From contig OX345636.1 in assembly GCA_947044365.1 (NCBI GenBank), positions 8,018,001-8,082,000 on the forward strand: a DNA stretch of 64,000 bases, read 5' to 3'. Below, in pieces: positions 35,331-47,000 of this stretch. The notes beneath the pieces were generated by a model that did not search any database, was not told the origin of the DNA, and worked only from the letters and a program-made list of their open reading frames with translations. Numbering within the stretch: position 1 is the stretch's first letter; each line of letters starts with the position of its first letter. Origin of the DNA: Petrosia ficiformis. Taxonomy: Eukaryota > Porifera > Demospongiae > Haplosclerida > Petrosiidae. A program made the translations under genes and the position numbers.

Positions 35331-35618
35331 ACTAGTTCACTTGTTGTTGGAAGGGTACAGTTGTCGTAAACATAGGAGACCATCATTCCACGACTCAGAG
35401 GGTACGAGTACTTGTCAAACGATGTTAATTTAATCTGATGACATTTCAGTGTCTTTATTCCAGTTTCTGTTCTCATTGTCACTGTTTTTGTGTTTTCATC
35501 TGTTGTTGGTGTCATTTTTCTTTTAATTTGTGGTTGTATACCACTCCTGGTTCTTCATAGAACCACCAGATCACAAGAGATTTCACCAACTCCACTGCAA
35601 ATATTTTATGCCATATAA

Positions 35619-36291
35619 CACTTTCAGTTTTTTAGTGTTGTAATTTTACAACATCCTGTCAGATAGGAAGTACCACACCTACTTATTACATTGCTAAATT
35701 TCACTGCAATGGCTGGGTCTTGGATGTACCACACCCCAAATTACTGTAGATTACAAGAGTATACCAATGTGGTGGCGGCATGTCGGCATTCTATTGTTCA
35801 AAACGCCTACGCTTCGTTGGATGTGGTCTAGCGGTGCTTTGATTCAAGTGTCCGCCCTTTGATGTTACTTTGAAGTTAGCTTAGAGTACTTAAAAAAAAA
35901 AATTAAAAAAAAAAAAAAGTGAAAGGAGAGGAGAGTAGAACGTTATGTTGATGTTTGTGTGATGTATAGACTTGGGTTTCTAGCTGGTTCTAGCGAGAGA
36001 GAAAGGGATGTTGGGAGAATAAGTGACAAATAGCGTTCGTGTGCAGACTTGAGTAGATGCTGTGCTTGCAGTAATTGGTAAGCAAGGTTGAGGTGAGTGT
36101 TAGATTGCTCCAGAAGTTGGAGAAAGTTGCAAATTGCCTGTATTCATTTGCAACGAAGGTTTTGATTTTAATGAGATGCTGAGCCACACCTCGCAATCAG
36201 TATATTACATCCATGGTAGGTGTGGTTGGAATTATTATTAAAATTAATTCATTCTTTTTTCAAAAGCCCCCGGGTTACGAAACTGTAAGTG
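35619..36291 (+). repeat. 673-bp terminal direct repeat, right
   Basis: Pairs with 31497-32170. The right tip AAACTGTAAGTG is followed by TTAA. Confidence 0.85.
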
Positions 36292-36320
36292 TTAACTACA
36301 TAATTATACTTTCAGTTTTT

Positions 36321-36852
36321 ATGGCCCGTAGGGCCATCCCTATAATTGCTTTCCACGGGGTTTAATGTATATATATAATTATAATTATATAATTATATAT
36401 TCTTGTGTCACTTGCGCGACTATGCGTTGTATACGTAGTTAAGGAAGCTGCGTCATTCCCGGGGGGGCTCGGTCAATTAATGGGCGTGGCGCGTAAAAGA
36501 ACGCGCGTTTGAGCTACAGACCAGCCAGGAAGATTCAGAAAGGATGTAAAACTGCTAATAACTGTTGTATATAGCAGAGAAACAGTATAGATATTATGCA
36601 AGAATCTTTAACAAGTAAGTATGATAAGTTGTTGAGTTTCAGACACGAGGAAGTCATCATTTAGAACCTTGAAGGAGTACCTCAGTCAGTTCATCAGACA
36701 TCTGTGTATTTAGACTGCAATTAGGCTTACACTTACGTCTTCAGGCCCCAGGAGTACACAGAAAGGTAGAGACACTAGTGCCATCAGCAATGCTTAATAC
36801 ATAGTCATCACAAAGCAAATATAGGGATGTTTTTTTCTCTATATACACTTGT
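36321..36852 (-). mobile_element. MITE M1, inverted copy
   Basis: Begins GGCCCGTAGGGCCATCCC and ends with TTTTTCTCTATATACACTTG. The middle diverges from other copies after the GCGTTTGAGCTACAGACCAG stretch. Confidence 0.7.
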
Positions 36853-37425
36853 TTAATGTTGTAATTTTACAACATCCTGTCAGAGAGGAAGTGTATCCAA
36901 CTTAATAGAATACTGAATTCAAACTGCAATTCACGGGATCTTGGATGTGCCACGCCCCAAATTACTGTAGATTACGAGAGTATGCCAATGTGGTGGCGGC
37001 ATGTTGGCATTCTATTGTCAAAAACGCCCACTCTTTGTTGGATGTGGTCGGGCGGTGCTTTGATTCAAGTGTCCGCCCTTTGATGTTACTTTGAAGTTAG
37101 CTTAGGGTACTTTTAAAAAAATAATAATAAATAAATAAAAAGTAAAAGGAGATCAGAATGGGATGTTGATGTATGTGTGATGTATAGACTTGCTTTCTAG
37201 CTGGTTCTAGTGAGAGAGAAAGGGATGTTGGGAGAATAAGTGAAAAATACCGTTCGCTTGCAGACTTGAGTGGATGCTGTGCTTGCAGTAATTGGTAAGC
37301 AAGGTTGAGTGAGTGTTAGATTGCTCCAGGAGGTCCGGAAAGTTGCAAAGAAGCTGCATTTGTGATGCTGAGCCACACCTCACACATTATATGCTTGATC
37401 AAGGTGGGTGTGGTTATAATAATTT
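36853..37425 (+). repeat. diverged copy of the piggyBac terminal repeat
   Basis: Shares GTTGTAATTTTACAACATCC, then GGTGGCGGCATG, then GGATGTGGTC and AGCAAGGTTGAG with the 674-bp repeats, but with many changes and no clear TTAA/tip structure. Confidence 0.7.
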
Positions 37426-37454
37426 CGAATATGTCTCTGTTGCAAAACTGAAAG

Positions 37455-37690
37455 AGATAGGCCTACAACGCATACTCGCACAAGTGGACACAAGAAAATA
37501 TTATATATAAATTATATATAACATAATTATATAAATTCAACCCCATGGAAAGCAATCATAGGAATGGCCCTACGGGCCATAAAAAGTAATAGGTTATTAA
37601 CCCGAGCGCGTAGGCGGAGGGTTATAGTAGTTGGTTTGTGTGTGTGTGTGTGTGTGTGTGTCTGTCTGTCTGTCTGTCTGTGTTACCACG
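37455..37690 (+). repeat. MITE M1 3' fragment and GT/CTGT microsatellite
   Basis: The M1 right end (ACAACGCATACTCGCACAAG to GGCCCTACGGGCCATAAA) is followed by the GAGCGCGTAGGCGGAGGGTT sequence and (GT)n(CTGT)n at 37638-37682, as at 24.5 kb. Confidence 0.6.
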
Positions 37691-38744
37691 TAATCTTTGC
37701 AAATACCTGATGATACTAATTTGTTGACACATGTGTGAAGACGCTATATATCCATAATGCTGACATTTAAAGGATCTGTTCTGAACTCTCTTGTTGCAGA
37801 GAAACAGCCGTGTAAATTCTCGTCGATCTATTGCCATCTTGAAATTTTTTCGTTTTTGCTGATGTCAGCAGAAAACACTGAACCACTAACTTTTGTCTCT
37901 TTGAAGCTTTGTTTTTTGAGCTTTGTCTATTTTCCTAACAAGTGTTTATACAGCTATTTGTGAAGTTTTGTCCAGAAATTCGCTAGTTTTCAAGAGATCT
38001 AATGGCCATGCTAACCCCACATTTTGCATATTCATGATGTACTACTGACTTCTTAGTGTTGATACGAATGGTGTGTTCCTGACTGTTGCAATATGTTACT
38101 TAGGCAAAGTTGTTCTAAAGCCATGCTATTTAGCAGTAGCTAGCGAGGGTTCTGCACTTTAATGCATTCATTTAATCTTCAGTTGGTTATTGGGGTTTCT
38201 ATTTTCCTCAGTGCTGATTTGTTTTTCCTGCTAGGTAATACTAGTTTTAGTATATAGTACATGTAATAATAAAGAATAGTACACAATAATAGCATAGTAT
38301 TATAGGCATAGGGAGTTATCATCACTAACATCTGTGAAAGCAGCAGATGTTACTTGCTTATAATAACAAATAGAATCTGTTGTATTCCACAGATATTATG
38401 ATGTTAGCACAAGGGATTTGTGTTTGAAGTACATTTTCTTCTTTTTATTATGGGATGTACCACATATATTAAAACAAATAGATTACTACTTGTAAGCATT
38501 ACCTACCAAGAAAAGAAATTATTATATAATGTTAGGAGTATATTATTAATATTGTATTGAAACTATGTAACCAAGTGAGTATGTTTACAGTATATAGTTA
38601 ACTAACTTTCAATAAGCCTTAGTATTAAAGGTTTGAGAAACTAGGGATACTATAACTAAAAGTGGTTATTACTGTCAAACTAAAACAACAGTATTACAAT
38701 TTATAATAAAATTCTTATATTTCACTATTAGTGATAGCATTTGC

Positions 38745-39208
38745 AACAAGTGTATATAGAGAAAAAAACATCCCTATGATTGCTTTACAAATTTAAGTGA
38801 AGATATGACTGCTTTGTGGTGTGCAGAATTCAGTAATCATGGCTGACTTTATCAAGCATGAAAGACAACAGCTTATTATAGTTATTATTTTGATTATCTA
38901 CTCTCCTGACCTTTCAAAGGACCTTGTAGAACTTTAGGAATATATTTCAGGCAGAATAGCTAGCTATTAGTTCCAGTTTCTACGTAAGCTCAACAGCTTT
39001 CTTTCTGCTGGTGTGTAGAGCTTGATCGCACGTTCGTTTACGCGCCACGCCCATTAATTGACCGAGCCCCCGGGAATGACGCAACTTCTTCCTTAACTAC
39101 GTATACAACGCATAGTCGCGCAAGTGACACAAACATATATATATATATATATACATTAAACCCCGTGGTAAGCAATTATAGGGATGGCCCTACGGGCCAT
39201 AAAAACTT
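38745..39208 (+). mobile_element. MITE M1, full-length copy
   Basis: Runs ACAAGTGTATATAGAG to GGCCCTACGGGCCATAAAA with the uninterrupted CTTCCTTAACTACGTATAC site into which the 31.5-kb element would have inserted. Confidence 0.8.
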
Positions 39209-39639
39209 ACTATTAGATGAAAATTACTTTCACTACATATTAAATGTTTCCATTGAATTACTCAGTAATTCACTATTTGTATAGGAAATTTGATATTTAA
39301 AAAGCCTCATTGATGATGGACCTTCCTGGATGCAACTCTCATTATCTATCTACCCATACAAAACAGTTTCATAGTGAGCATGAATAAAACATATAGTTTC
39401 AATTATCTTGTGTCATATTCAGCTCTGAGTCAAAATGAACTTAATAATCATGAAGATCAGTTACTACTTCTACGCATAATTGTACAAATAATGAACATTA
39501 ATTTTAGTTATTAAATTATCAAACAAGCTCTGTCATATATATTACCTGATACCTTCTGTTTCAATACAACTACATGTATTTCAAAGATTACTCACGCTTC
39601 TTTAATCTGAGTGATCTACTATGTCAATTAATTCTCCCC

Positions 39640-39860
39640 TCCCAGTCTACTGACCTCTTTGATTTGTTCAGTCAATCCTCTCCTGCTCTGATGACTCAGT
39701 CATACTGAGTGGACAATTTCTTCAATTTTACTGAAACTGTGGTAGCTACTCGATACTTCTGTTATGCTCAGTATAATTTGATCAAGTAGAGTCTCTGCAG
39801 GTACTGTCCACATCATCTCAAAGTTGCCTTTTCAACTGTCTTTTGCAGATCTACAATATC
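39640..39860 (-). pseudogene. possible broken coding remnant
   Basis: Minus-strand reading shows ETLLDQIILSITEVSSSYHS and SKIEEIVHSV, then a stop, then LTEQIKEVSRLGG. This looks like helical or coiled-coil coding sequence with a nonsense change. I do not recognise the family. Confidence 0.25.
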
Positions 39861-39966
39861 CCTACAATAATCATATATAGTATATAGTAGAATAGGAGTA
39901 AGTCTCGTTCCCAGAATTGAACACAGTACCCAGTCCCAGTCTAAAATCTGTGAGTACGTGTACGTC

Positions 39967-40052
39967 TATGGCGTGCCGTTTGTCTCAAAATTCATGCAAG
40001 TCGTTACTTGTGAACTATGCGGTATTTACACTTGTACGTTTGATCGATATTT
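39967..40052 (+). repeat. left 86-bp terminal inverted repeat
   Basis: Identical to the reverse complement of 45106-45191 over 86 bp. Confidence 0.9.
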
Positions 40053-40450
40053 ATAAATAACTGTTACTTTTGATCGATATTTATAAATAACGGTTACTTT
40101 TGATCGATATTTATAAATAACGGTTACTTTTGATCGATATTTATCAATAACTGTTAAATAACTGTTACTTTTGATCGATATTTATAAATAACTGTTACTT
40201 TTGATCGATATTTATAAATAACGGTTACTTTTGATCGATATTTATCAATAACTGTTAAATAACTGTTACTTTTGATCGATATTTATAAATAGCTGTTACT
40301 TTTGATTGATATTTATAAATAACGGTTACTTTTGATCGATATTTATAAATAACTGTTACTTTTGATCGATATTTGTAAATAACAGTTACCTTTGTTTGAT
40401 ATTTATAAATAACTGTTGCTTTCGATCGATATTTATAAATAACTGCTAAT
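40040..40450. repeat. left sub-terminal array of 30-bp repeats
   Basis: About 13 units of TGATCGATATTTATAAATAA followed by CTGTTACTTT or CGGTTACTTT, containing the palindrome ATCGAT. It probably serves as the transposase-binding array (inference). Confidence 0.85.
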
Positions 40451-40522
40451 AATGCTTGTAAAACAGTTACTTTGATCATAATTATACAATTAGTTAATTT
40501 AGGCTTAGTAAATTTTTAACAA

Positions 40523-41752
40523 ATGGCAGTAAGAAGGTTAGTAGTCAATCCAATAAAAAAATTATGATACAGTTTTGTCTGCTCTAGGTCTACAGTAGGA
40601 AGACCTCGTGTTGAGATAAATATAGAAGACATAGAATTTCTCCGAAGCTTAAAATTCAATTGGGTCCGAATTGCTGATATCCTTGGGATAAGTCGTGCCA
40701 CTTTATATCGTAGGTTAGATGAATTTGGTATTTCAAGAATTACATCATACTCTAACATTAGTGATAGTGACCTTGACCGTTTAATTTATCACATTAAAAC
40801 TGATCATCCTCATGATGGTGAACGGTTTATGAATGGGCATTTGTCAGCACTTGGTATACATGTACCAAGAGCAAGATTACGTGCTTCAATTCATAGGGTG
40901 GATCCTATCAATACAGCTTTAAGGAGAAGTATAGTTGTTAGAAGGAGGGTTTACCATGTAAGTGGTCCCAATGCTGTTTGGCACATCGATGGGAACCACA
41001 AATTAATTAGATGGAGGATGGTTATTCATGGTGGTGTGGATGGATACTCACGAACTATAGTGTACCTGAAATGTGCTCAGAATAATCGAGCTGATACAGT
41101 AATGGTTGCCTTTAATGAAGCTGTTGATGAATATGGCTTACCTGAACGTGTTCGCTCTGATCTTGGAGGCGAAAATGTAGAGGTGTGGAGATTCATGATA
41201 GAACAACATTCGTCTGAATCCAGTGTAATTACAGGTTCATCCACACATAACGAACGTATAGAAAGGTTATGGAGGGATGTGACAAGGTCTGTTGGTTCTT
41301 ACTTTTATGCTACATTCCAAGAATTAGAATTAAATGGTCATTTAGATGTTTTAAATGAAATTGATATGTTTTGTTTACATTATACTTACATCCCAAGACT
41401 AAATCATTTTTTAAAGGTGTTCACAGAATGTTGGAACAATCACTCATTGTCTAGCGAGCATAATCAAACACCCAATCAACTATATGTACAAGGAATTGTT
41501 CACCAACAAAATCAGCCAAATTTTACCCAAATAGTGGGACAGTCTCGAAATCTTACTTTGCCTGCAGTAAGAGATACAGTTACAGTTCCAGGAGGAACAT
41601 TTCAGCCATGCAGAGCACTCATGACTTCATTAAATGCTGTCATCAATACAACAACTTCAGGTGTTGAAGACAATTGTAAAAGTACATATATACAAGTTGT
41701 TAACATTGTTGGATCTCATTTGCAATTTGGTTGCAATAATTGTACTGAATAG
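40523..41752 (+). CDS. DDE (rve-type) transposase with HTH
   Basis: Two exons: 40523-40536 (ATG GCA GTA AGA AG, donor GTTAGT) and 40588-41752 (acceptor CTGCTCTAG). The 51-nt intron gives a 392-residue protein. Residues about 20-55 include an HTH (NWVRIADILGISRATLYRRL). The integrase core follows: D139 in VWHIDGNHKL, D196 in RVRSDLGGEN, and E230 in NERIERLWRDV, i.e. a DDE triad with 33 residues between the last two. The C-terminus has HYTYIPRLNHFL and ECWNNHSLSSEHNQTPNQL. It should cut and join the element ends. It is intact, and an AATAAA lies just downstream. The neighbour is convergent. Confidence 0.85.
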
Positions 41753-41878
41753 CTATAGGTAATTGTTGATAATCATAATTATCCTTTTCTATATCATGAA
41801 TGTACATATATAGCACATGAATAAATGAATTAAATAAATGATAATTGTAGTTAGTGTCATCAATTCAACATCAATTTA

Positions 41879-44613
41879 TTAAATCTGTCCAAAGCCAATA
41901 GCATTAGATAGGCCAAAACACATGTTATATTTGAAAGTTTCATATTCATGTACATGCGGTAGACTTAGCACATTGCAGCAGGTATTGGCTTTTGGATAAG
42001 GAGAGTCGGTATGAAAATCTATACTTGGTGTTGGTGTAAATCCTATTGGAGGAATAGATGATGCACCTGTGGCAAAGGCAAGCAGATCACTGAGTGATAT
42101 AGAAACTGATTCTGTGTCAGAAATTTGGATTGTGCCCTTTGATGCTACATGAATAAATTAAATCATGTTAGAAACAAAATCGGTATAAGTATAGTACCTT
42201 CCAATTCTTGTAAAAAATTAATAAAGTAAATGTATGTCTTTTCCTCAACCTCTCTGACATTTGAGCCTTCTGGTGAAAATGAAGAAACTATGAATAAGTC
42301 TTGCAAACTGTCTGCAGTAAGGCAACACTTAACAGCAACAAACAATTGTCTAGTTGCTGTAGGATAATTTTTCAGCAGACTGAGAAAATCTAGTGCCTGA
42401 AGACCATCTTTTATTTCATCAAGCTCTGCTTTCACTCGGATCTATAACAAAATTATTAAAAATAGTTAAGATAATTACAACATTGTACACAGTACTAAAC
42501 CAATATTATTGTAAACATATTATTGCTTACTACAGCATAGTGTGTAGCAATTAGTCGTAGAATCTTTGGCTTCTGTAGCATGGTATACAATTCAGCACTT
42601 TGAATTACACCACATTCAAATCGAAAGTCAAAATTATCACTTCCAAGCATACTTTGTAAAGTAGCGTCATCAGTTGCATCTTCCAACTGTATAAAATATT
42701 ATAGATCACTCGAGTAAAGGCAAAAAATATTTCACAAACCATTTTTAGTTTATATTTTATTTCAGTATCTGGTACATCTTCAGAGGTGGCAAGAATTTTC
42801 TCAATACCATATGACAGATAGTCTACTACAGCAGGGGATAGACACTGTGGTCCTGGACCACCTTGAACAACTGACACTGCTATCATCTGTCCTATGTACT
42901 TGAAGGTTCTCTTTTCTAGCTCTGCCATGTTATGTACAGGGATCCTGCAATTATCAGGGCCTTCGAAAAGGTTGTTGTTTCGCATGCACTCTTGCATTAG
43001 TATACATAGAAACTCCCTGCATGGGCCACCAGCATCAACTGCTGGTTCTCCAACAAATGTGATTCGGATATGTGAAGTAAAAGGAAACCCTCTTTTAAAA
43101 GTAGCTAGTGCATCATCCCAAACATGGCGACGGCGTACTGTTATTCTAAAAATATCACTAGTATCACCAGACAGAACTTTACGTTGATGATCTTGGACAA
43201 TATCTTTAATACTTATGGGGTTCCTGATCAAATTAAGTAATAATTATAATACATTATTTATAATCACTGCAGACCTGTTAGTATACCTTAAAGCTGGAGG
43301 TGTGAGAGGTGATATTGGTGGAGGAGATGGAGATAATTCATTTGAATCACTGTCTTCAACCAAGTTGATATAAGTACTACATGATTACGTAAATATATTT
43401 ATAAAATCTTACTTAACTGTATTCACCACACCTGTAATAATTTCTACTCGTACATTCAATTTGTTCTTCTTCCATAAACTCTTCGACAGATAGGGTAGGG
43501 GAAGGTTGCTCAGACTGCAGTTTTGAATATGGTTTGGCAACTTCAAGACTTGCATTAGTATCACTATCAATATTGGTCTGTTAAAAAATATTTTTATTAT
43601 AGTGGTTTAAATATTATACACATCATGCCATCAGGTACTTGTGATGTATATACATTCAACCACAATTAACATATAGGTTGTTGTAAGCACCACCAATGTG
43701 CTTACTTGTACTAACTGTATAAAAAGCTGTTATAAACAGATTACCTCAAAATCTTGTAGTGCTAAAATGTAGATGGGCATCTTAGCATTCTTCCCAGCTA
43801 CTGCACTAGCAGTCCATGTAAAACTTTCTGACAAGGATGGGATCATTAGTGTTTTGCTTCCTCCGCCAGCTGGTTGTAATACATTGAATCTAAACTTATG
43901 ATTTTGTTTCATTGGTTTCCTGAACACAGCTCGTATCTCTTGAAAGATTTCTTCCTCACTCATAGTTGAATCAAGATGGATTTTACCAATTAAACCATTG
44001 GATGCAAGGATTTGTCGCACCTTTCCACTTCTAGGTATAGGGATGCTTCCATCTGTTTCTATAAAATTCTTTGGGAGACAAATTATATCACGATCATACT
44101 CAAACATCTTGCAACGTTTCGGCTTATTTGTAGCCAATGACCCAGACTGAATGGCCCTCACTCTTTTCCCAAATGAAGATGGTAGTGGTCTAATAGAATG
44201 ATTAACCAGTAAATGCATTGTATATCACATAATTATATTATTATAATAATTATTACTATTATTTTAATTCTATAATAATTATAATTATACATAATTATAT
44301 AGAATTAAAATAATTGTTATTGAAAATAAATATAATAATTATGAACCAATTATAATTTGCATTAATAATTATTATACATTATTAAATCGTGTTACTATTA
44401 CTTTTTTGCAATTGTTTTCTTTGATTTTGGCTCAAAATCTTCATCGCTCTCTGACTTAGAAGACTCAAACTGTGAGAAAACAGAAGAGACTGCCCCTACT
44501 AAGGCATTCTGCAGTGCAGTAAGGCCACTAGGGCCCGCAACCACTTCATCTTCCCCACTGAATTTGGAGTATCTTCTTTTCGACATTGCAGCAACAATTA
44601 GCTCCACCTTCAA
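41879..44613 (-). CDS. HECT-type E3 ubiquitin ligase encoded by the transposon
   Basis: Eight exons: 44402-44613, 43745-44189, 43432-43577, 43287-43376, 42740-43223, 42531-42686, 42198-42441 and 41879-42144. All have GT/AG borders and phases agree; the total is 2,043 nt (680 residues plus stop). The first 300 residues are polar (AGPSGLTALQ, then SESDEDFEPKSKK, then acidic and proline-rich parts). The HECT domain follows: RRRHVWDDALATFKRGFPFT, FVGEPAVDAGGPCREFL, KRTFKYIGQMIAVSVVQGGP, and the C-lobe LAFATGASSIPPIGF, NTCCNVLSLP, GFGQI. Catalytic Cys is about C648, right after T647 as in active HECT ligases. It resembles the G2E3-like HECT group. A shorter start at M10 (44586) is possible. Confidence 0.8.
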
Positions 44614-44635
44614 ATTAGACGGATAATAATTATTG

Positions 44636-45115
44636 CTCGATCAGTTATTTATAAATATCGATCAAAAGTAACAGTTATTTATAAATATCGAACAAATATG
44701 GAACAAAGGTAACTGTTATTTACAAAGATATCGATCAAAAGTAACAGTTATTTATAAATATCGATAAATATCGATCAAAAGTACAAGTGTATCGAACAAA
44801 AGTAACAAATATGATCAAAAGTAACAGTTATTTATAAATATCGATCAAAAGTAACCGTTATTTATAAATATCAATCAAAAGTAACAGCTATTTATAAATA
44901 TCGATCAAAAGTAACAGTTATTTAACAGTTATTGATAAATATCGATCAAAAGTAACCGTTATTTATAAATATCGATCAAAAGTAACAGTTATTTATAAAT
45001 ATCGATCAAAAGTAACAGTTATTTATGAATATCGAACAAAAGTAACAGTTATTGATAAATATCGATCAAAACTAACAGTTATTTATAAATATCGAACAAA
45101 GTAACAAATATCGAT
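44636..45115. repeat. right sub-terminal array of 30-bp repeats
   Basis: An inverted counterpart of the left array (TTATTTATAAATATCGATCA, AAAGTAACAG), with more variant units, including GAACAAA and GATAAATATC forms. Confidence 0.85.
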
Positions 45116-45191
45116 CAAACGTACAAGTGTAAATACCGCATAGTTCACAAGTAACGACTTGCATGAATTTTGAGACAAACGGCACGCCATA
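45106..45191 (-). repeat. right 86-bp terminal inverted repeat
   Basis: Reverse complement identical to 39967-40052. Confidence 0.9.
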
Positions 45192-45197
45192 TACGTC

Positions 45198-46420
45198 GTG
45201 TCTATAGCACCTGTGTTGTAACTGTGTTGTTCCCAGACCTGAGACCGCCACGAGGTGCAGCAGTACCGCAGGGACAGTGAAGAAGACAGAGTGAGATAGC
45301 TTTGAAAGAATGATCATAATCACCACTATTAATTTACTATTTAGCTCTCTGGCCTCTGTCAGTTTCATGAAACGAAAAGAACTTTATCACTGATGCTGTG
45401 ATGAGTGTGTAAGAAGATGGATTATAAAGTTATACAGTACTGATACATGTATAAATATGTAAGTGGTACTATAATGTACATTAGGTTAGGACATGTACAT
45501 ACTAGTGCTGAAATGAATACTGCTTTTTGGTATTCCAACATTTGCTTTCCTTACCATACGAATGTTTGAGTGTTCGCTTGCTAACTCATCATAAATTGTT
45601 TCAATTGTTCCTTAAGTATTAGCTCACTAGTTTGTGTATGTAGTAGGGATGGGTGATTATGAAACTCTGAGTCACCTCGCCCTCGGGGCCTACGACCCTC
45701 GTGCTTGGTGATTATAAATCTGATATAGCACTTGTAGGGTGTTATAACCTTTACATATGCACACATGTACATAATTATACATGTCACACACACTCTAGAC
45801 CTTTGTACCTTTTCTAACTCAAGATTCTAACATAATGAGCACAAGAGAATATATACCAAAATATTCTGTTTAGTTATTATGTACTTCAGTATTCATTGTC
45901 AAATATTATTTGTACATGTGTTTGACGTGTCTCTCAAGAGACAAATGATCGGTATATTCTTTTACATGTCTTAATACTATATTTGTGAAAGATGCAACAT
46001 AATCCTTTTGTGCTGAAAGACATGTATTTATTTATGTCTTTAATAAAACATCCACTATTTTTGCTTGTAGCTTCCATGTGCTTTCCATAATTAAAGTATC
46101 TTTTAATAATTTGAGACATGATTTTTTCTGTATCATGTGACTGTGTGTGTGTTGGTGTGTATTTACGTGTTGGGTTGAAAGGGCAAACTAGCTGAACCAC
46201 TGAGGCAGGTAGTGCACATCCCTCACTTTATATTTACATGTACATATACTCTAATACACCCCTCAGTTGACATTTTACATGTGCATGCATATACATTATG
46301 CAACCCTCATTTTACATTTACATGGGGTGTATTAGACTATGTTATATGTACATGTAAATGTAAAATAAGGGTTGTATTAAACAATATGATATGTACATGT
46401 AAAATGAGGGTTGTATTAGA
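45198..46420. other. intergenic, no gene seen
   Basis: AT-rich right flank of the transposon. It contains several copies of a word like TACATGTAAATGTAAAAT...AGGGTTGTATTAGAC near 46220-46430. Confidence 0.3.
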
Positions 46421-46429
46421 CTATAGGAC

Positions 46430-47000
46430 AGCAGTACAGTAGTACATGTGTGTGTATATGTGACTATACATATACAGTAGTACATGTGTGTGTGTGTATG
46501 TGACTATGCATATACAGTAGTACATGTGTGTATATATGTGACTACATACACAGTAGTACATGTTTGTGTATGTGATTATGCATATACAGTAGTACATGTG
46601 TGTGTATGTCATATACAGTAGTACATGTGTGTGTATATGTGACTATACATATACAGTAGTACATGTGTGTATATGTGACTATACATATACAGTAGTACAT
46701 GTACATGTGTGCGTATGTATATGTGACTATACATACACAGTAGTACGTGTGGGTGTGTATATGTGACTATATACAGTAGTACATACATGTATGTGTGTAT
46801 ACATGTATGTGACTATACATATACTGTAGTACACTACATGTACATGTATATATACATTACATGTGTGTGTATATACAGTAGTACATGTGTCTGTGTATGT
46901 GACTATGCATAAGCAGTAATACATGTGTGTGTATATGTCACTATACATATACAGTAGTACATCTGTGTGTATGTAACTATACATGTACCATAGTATATGT
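46430..47000. repeat. degenerate tandem repeat of TACATGTGTGTGTATATGTG
   Basis: Units of about 35-45 bp with CAGTAGTACATGTGTGTGTA and GTGACTATACATATA. All open frames here are translations of the repeat. Confidence 0.8.

Larger units (their letters stand above)
31497..36291. mobile_element. composite piggyBac-like element with long direct repeats
   Basis: Both outer ends abut TTAA (31493-31496 and 36292-36295), the piggyBac target sequence. The outer tips are CACTTTCAGTTT and, inverted, CACTTACAGTTT. The two ends are near-identical direct repeats of 674 bp (31497-32170) and 673 bp (35619-36291), each with both tips. Their inner borders have ATAA instead of TTAA. Between them lie an AT-rich palindrome, a 149-bp satellite and a piggyBac transposase remnant. 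It looks like two short piggyBac elements that moved, or were duplicated, with intervening DNA. Confidence 0.7.
39967..45191. mobile_element. complete IS3EU-like DNA transposon carrying a HECT ligase gene
   Basis: This 5,225-bp element is flanked by the 6-bp direct repeat TACGTC (39961-39966 and 45192-45197). It starts TATGGCGTGCCG and ends CGGCACGCCATA. The terminal inverted repeats are identical for at least 86 bp and lead into facing arrays of 30-bp repeats. Inside are a plus-strand DDE transposase gene (40523-41752) and a minus-strand HECT-domain gene (41879-44613), tail to tail. From memory, IS3EU elements have 6-bp target duplications, TAY...RTA ends and an rve-like transposase, so this is my best family match. 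Perfect repeats and open genes suggest recent mobility. Confidence 0.85.

Noticed and set aside
40255..40479. Minus-strand frame made of IYKYRSKVTV repeats
   Set aside because: It translates the 30-bp sub-terminal repeat array of the transposon.
42894..43187. Plus-strand open frame
   Set aside because: Shadow of HECT exon 42740-43223.
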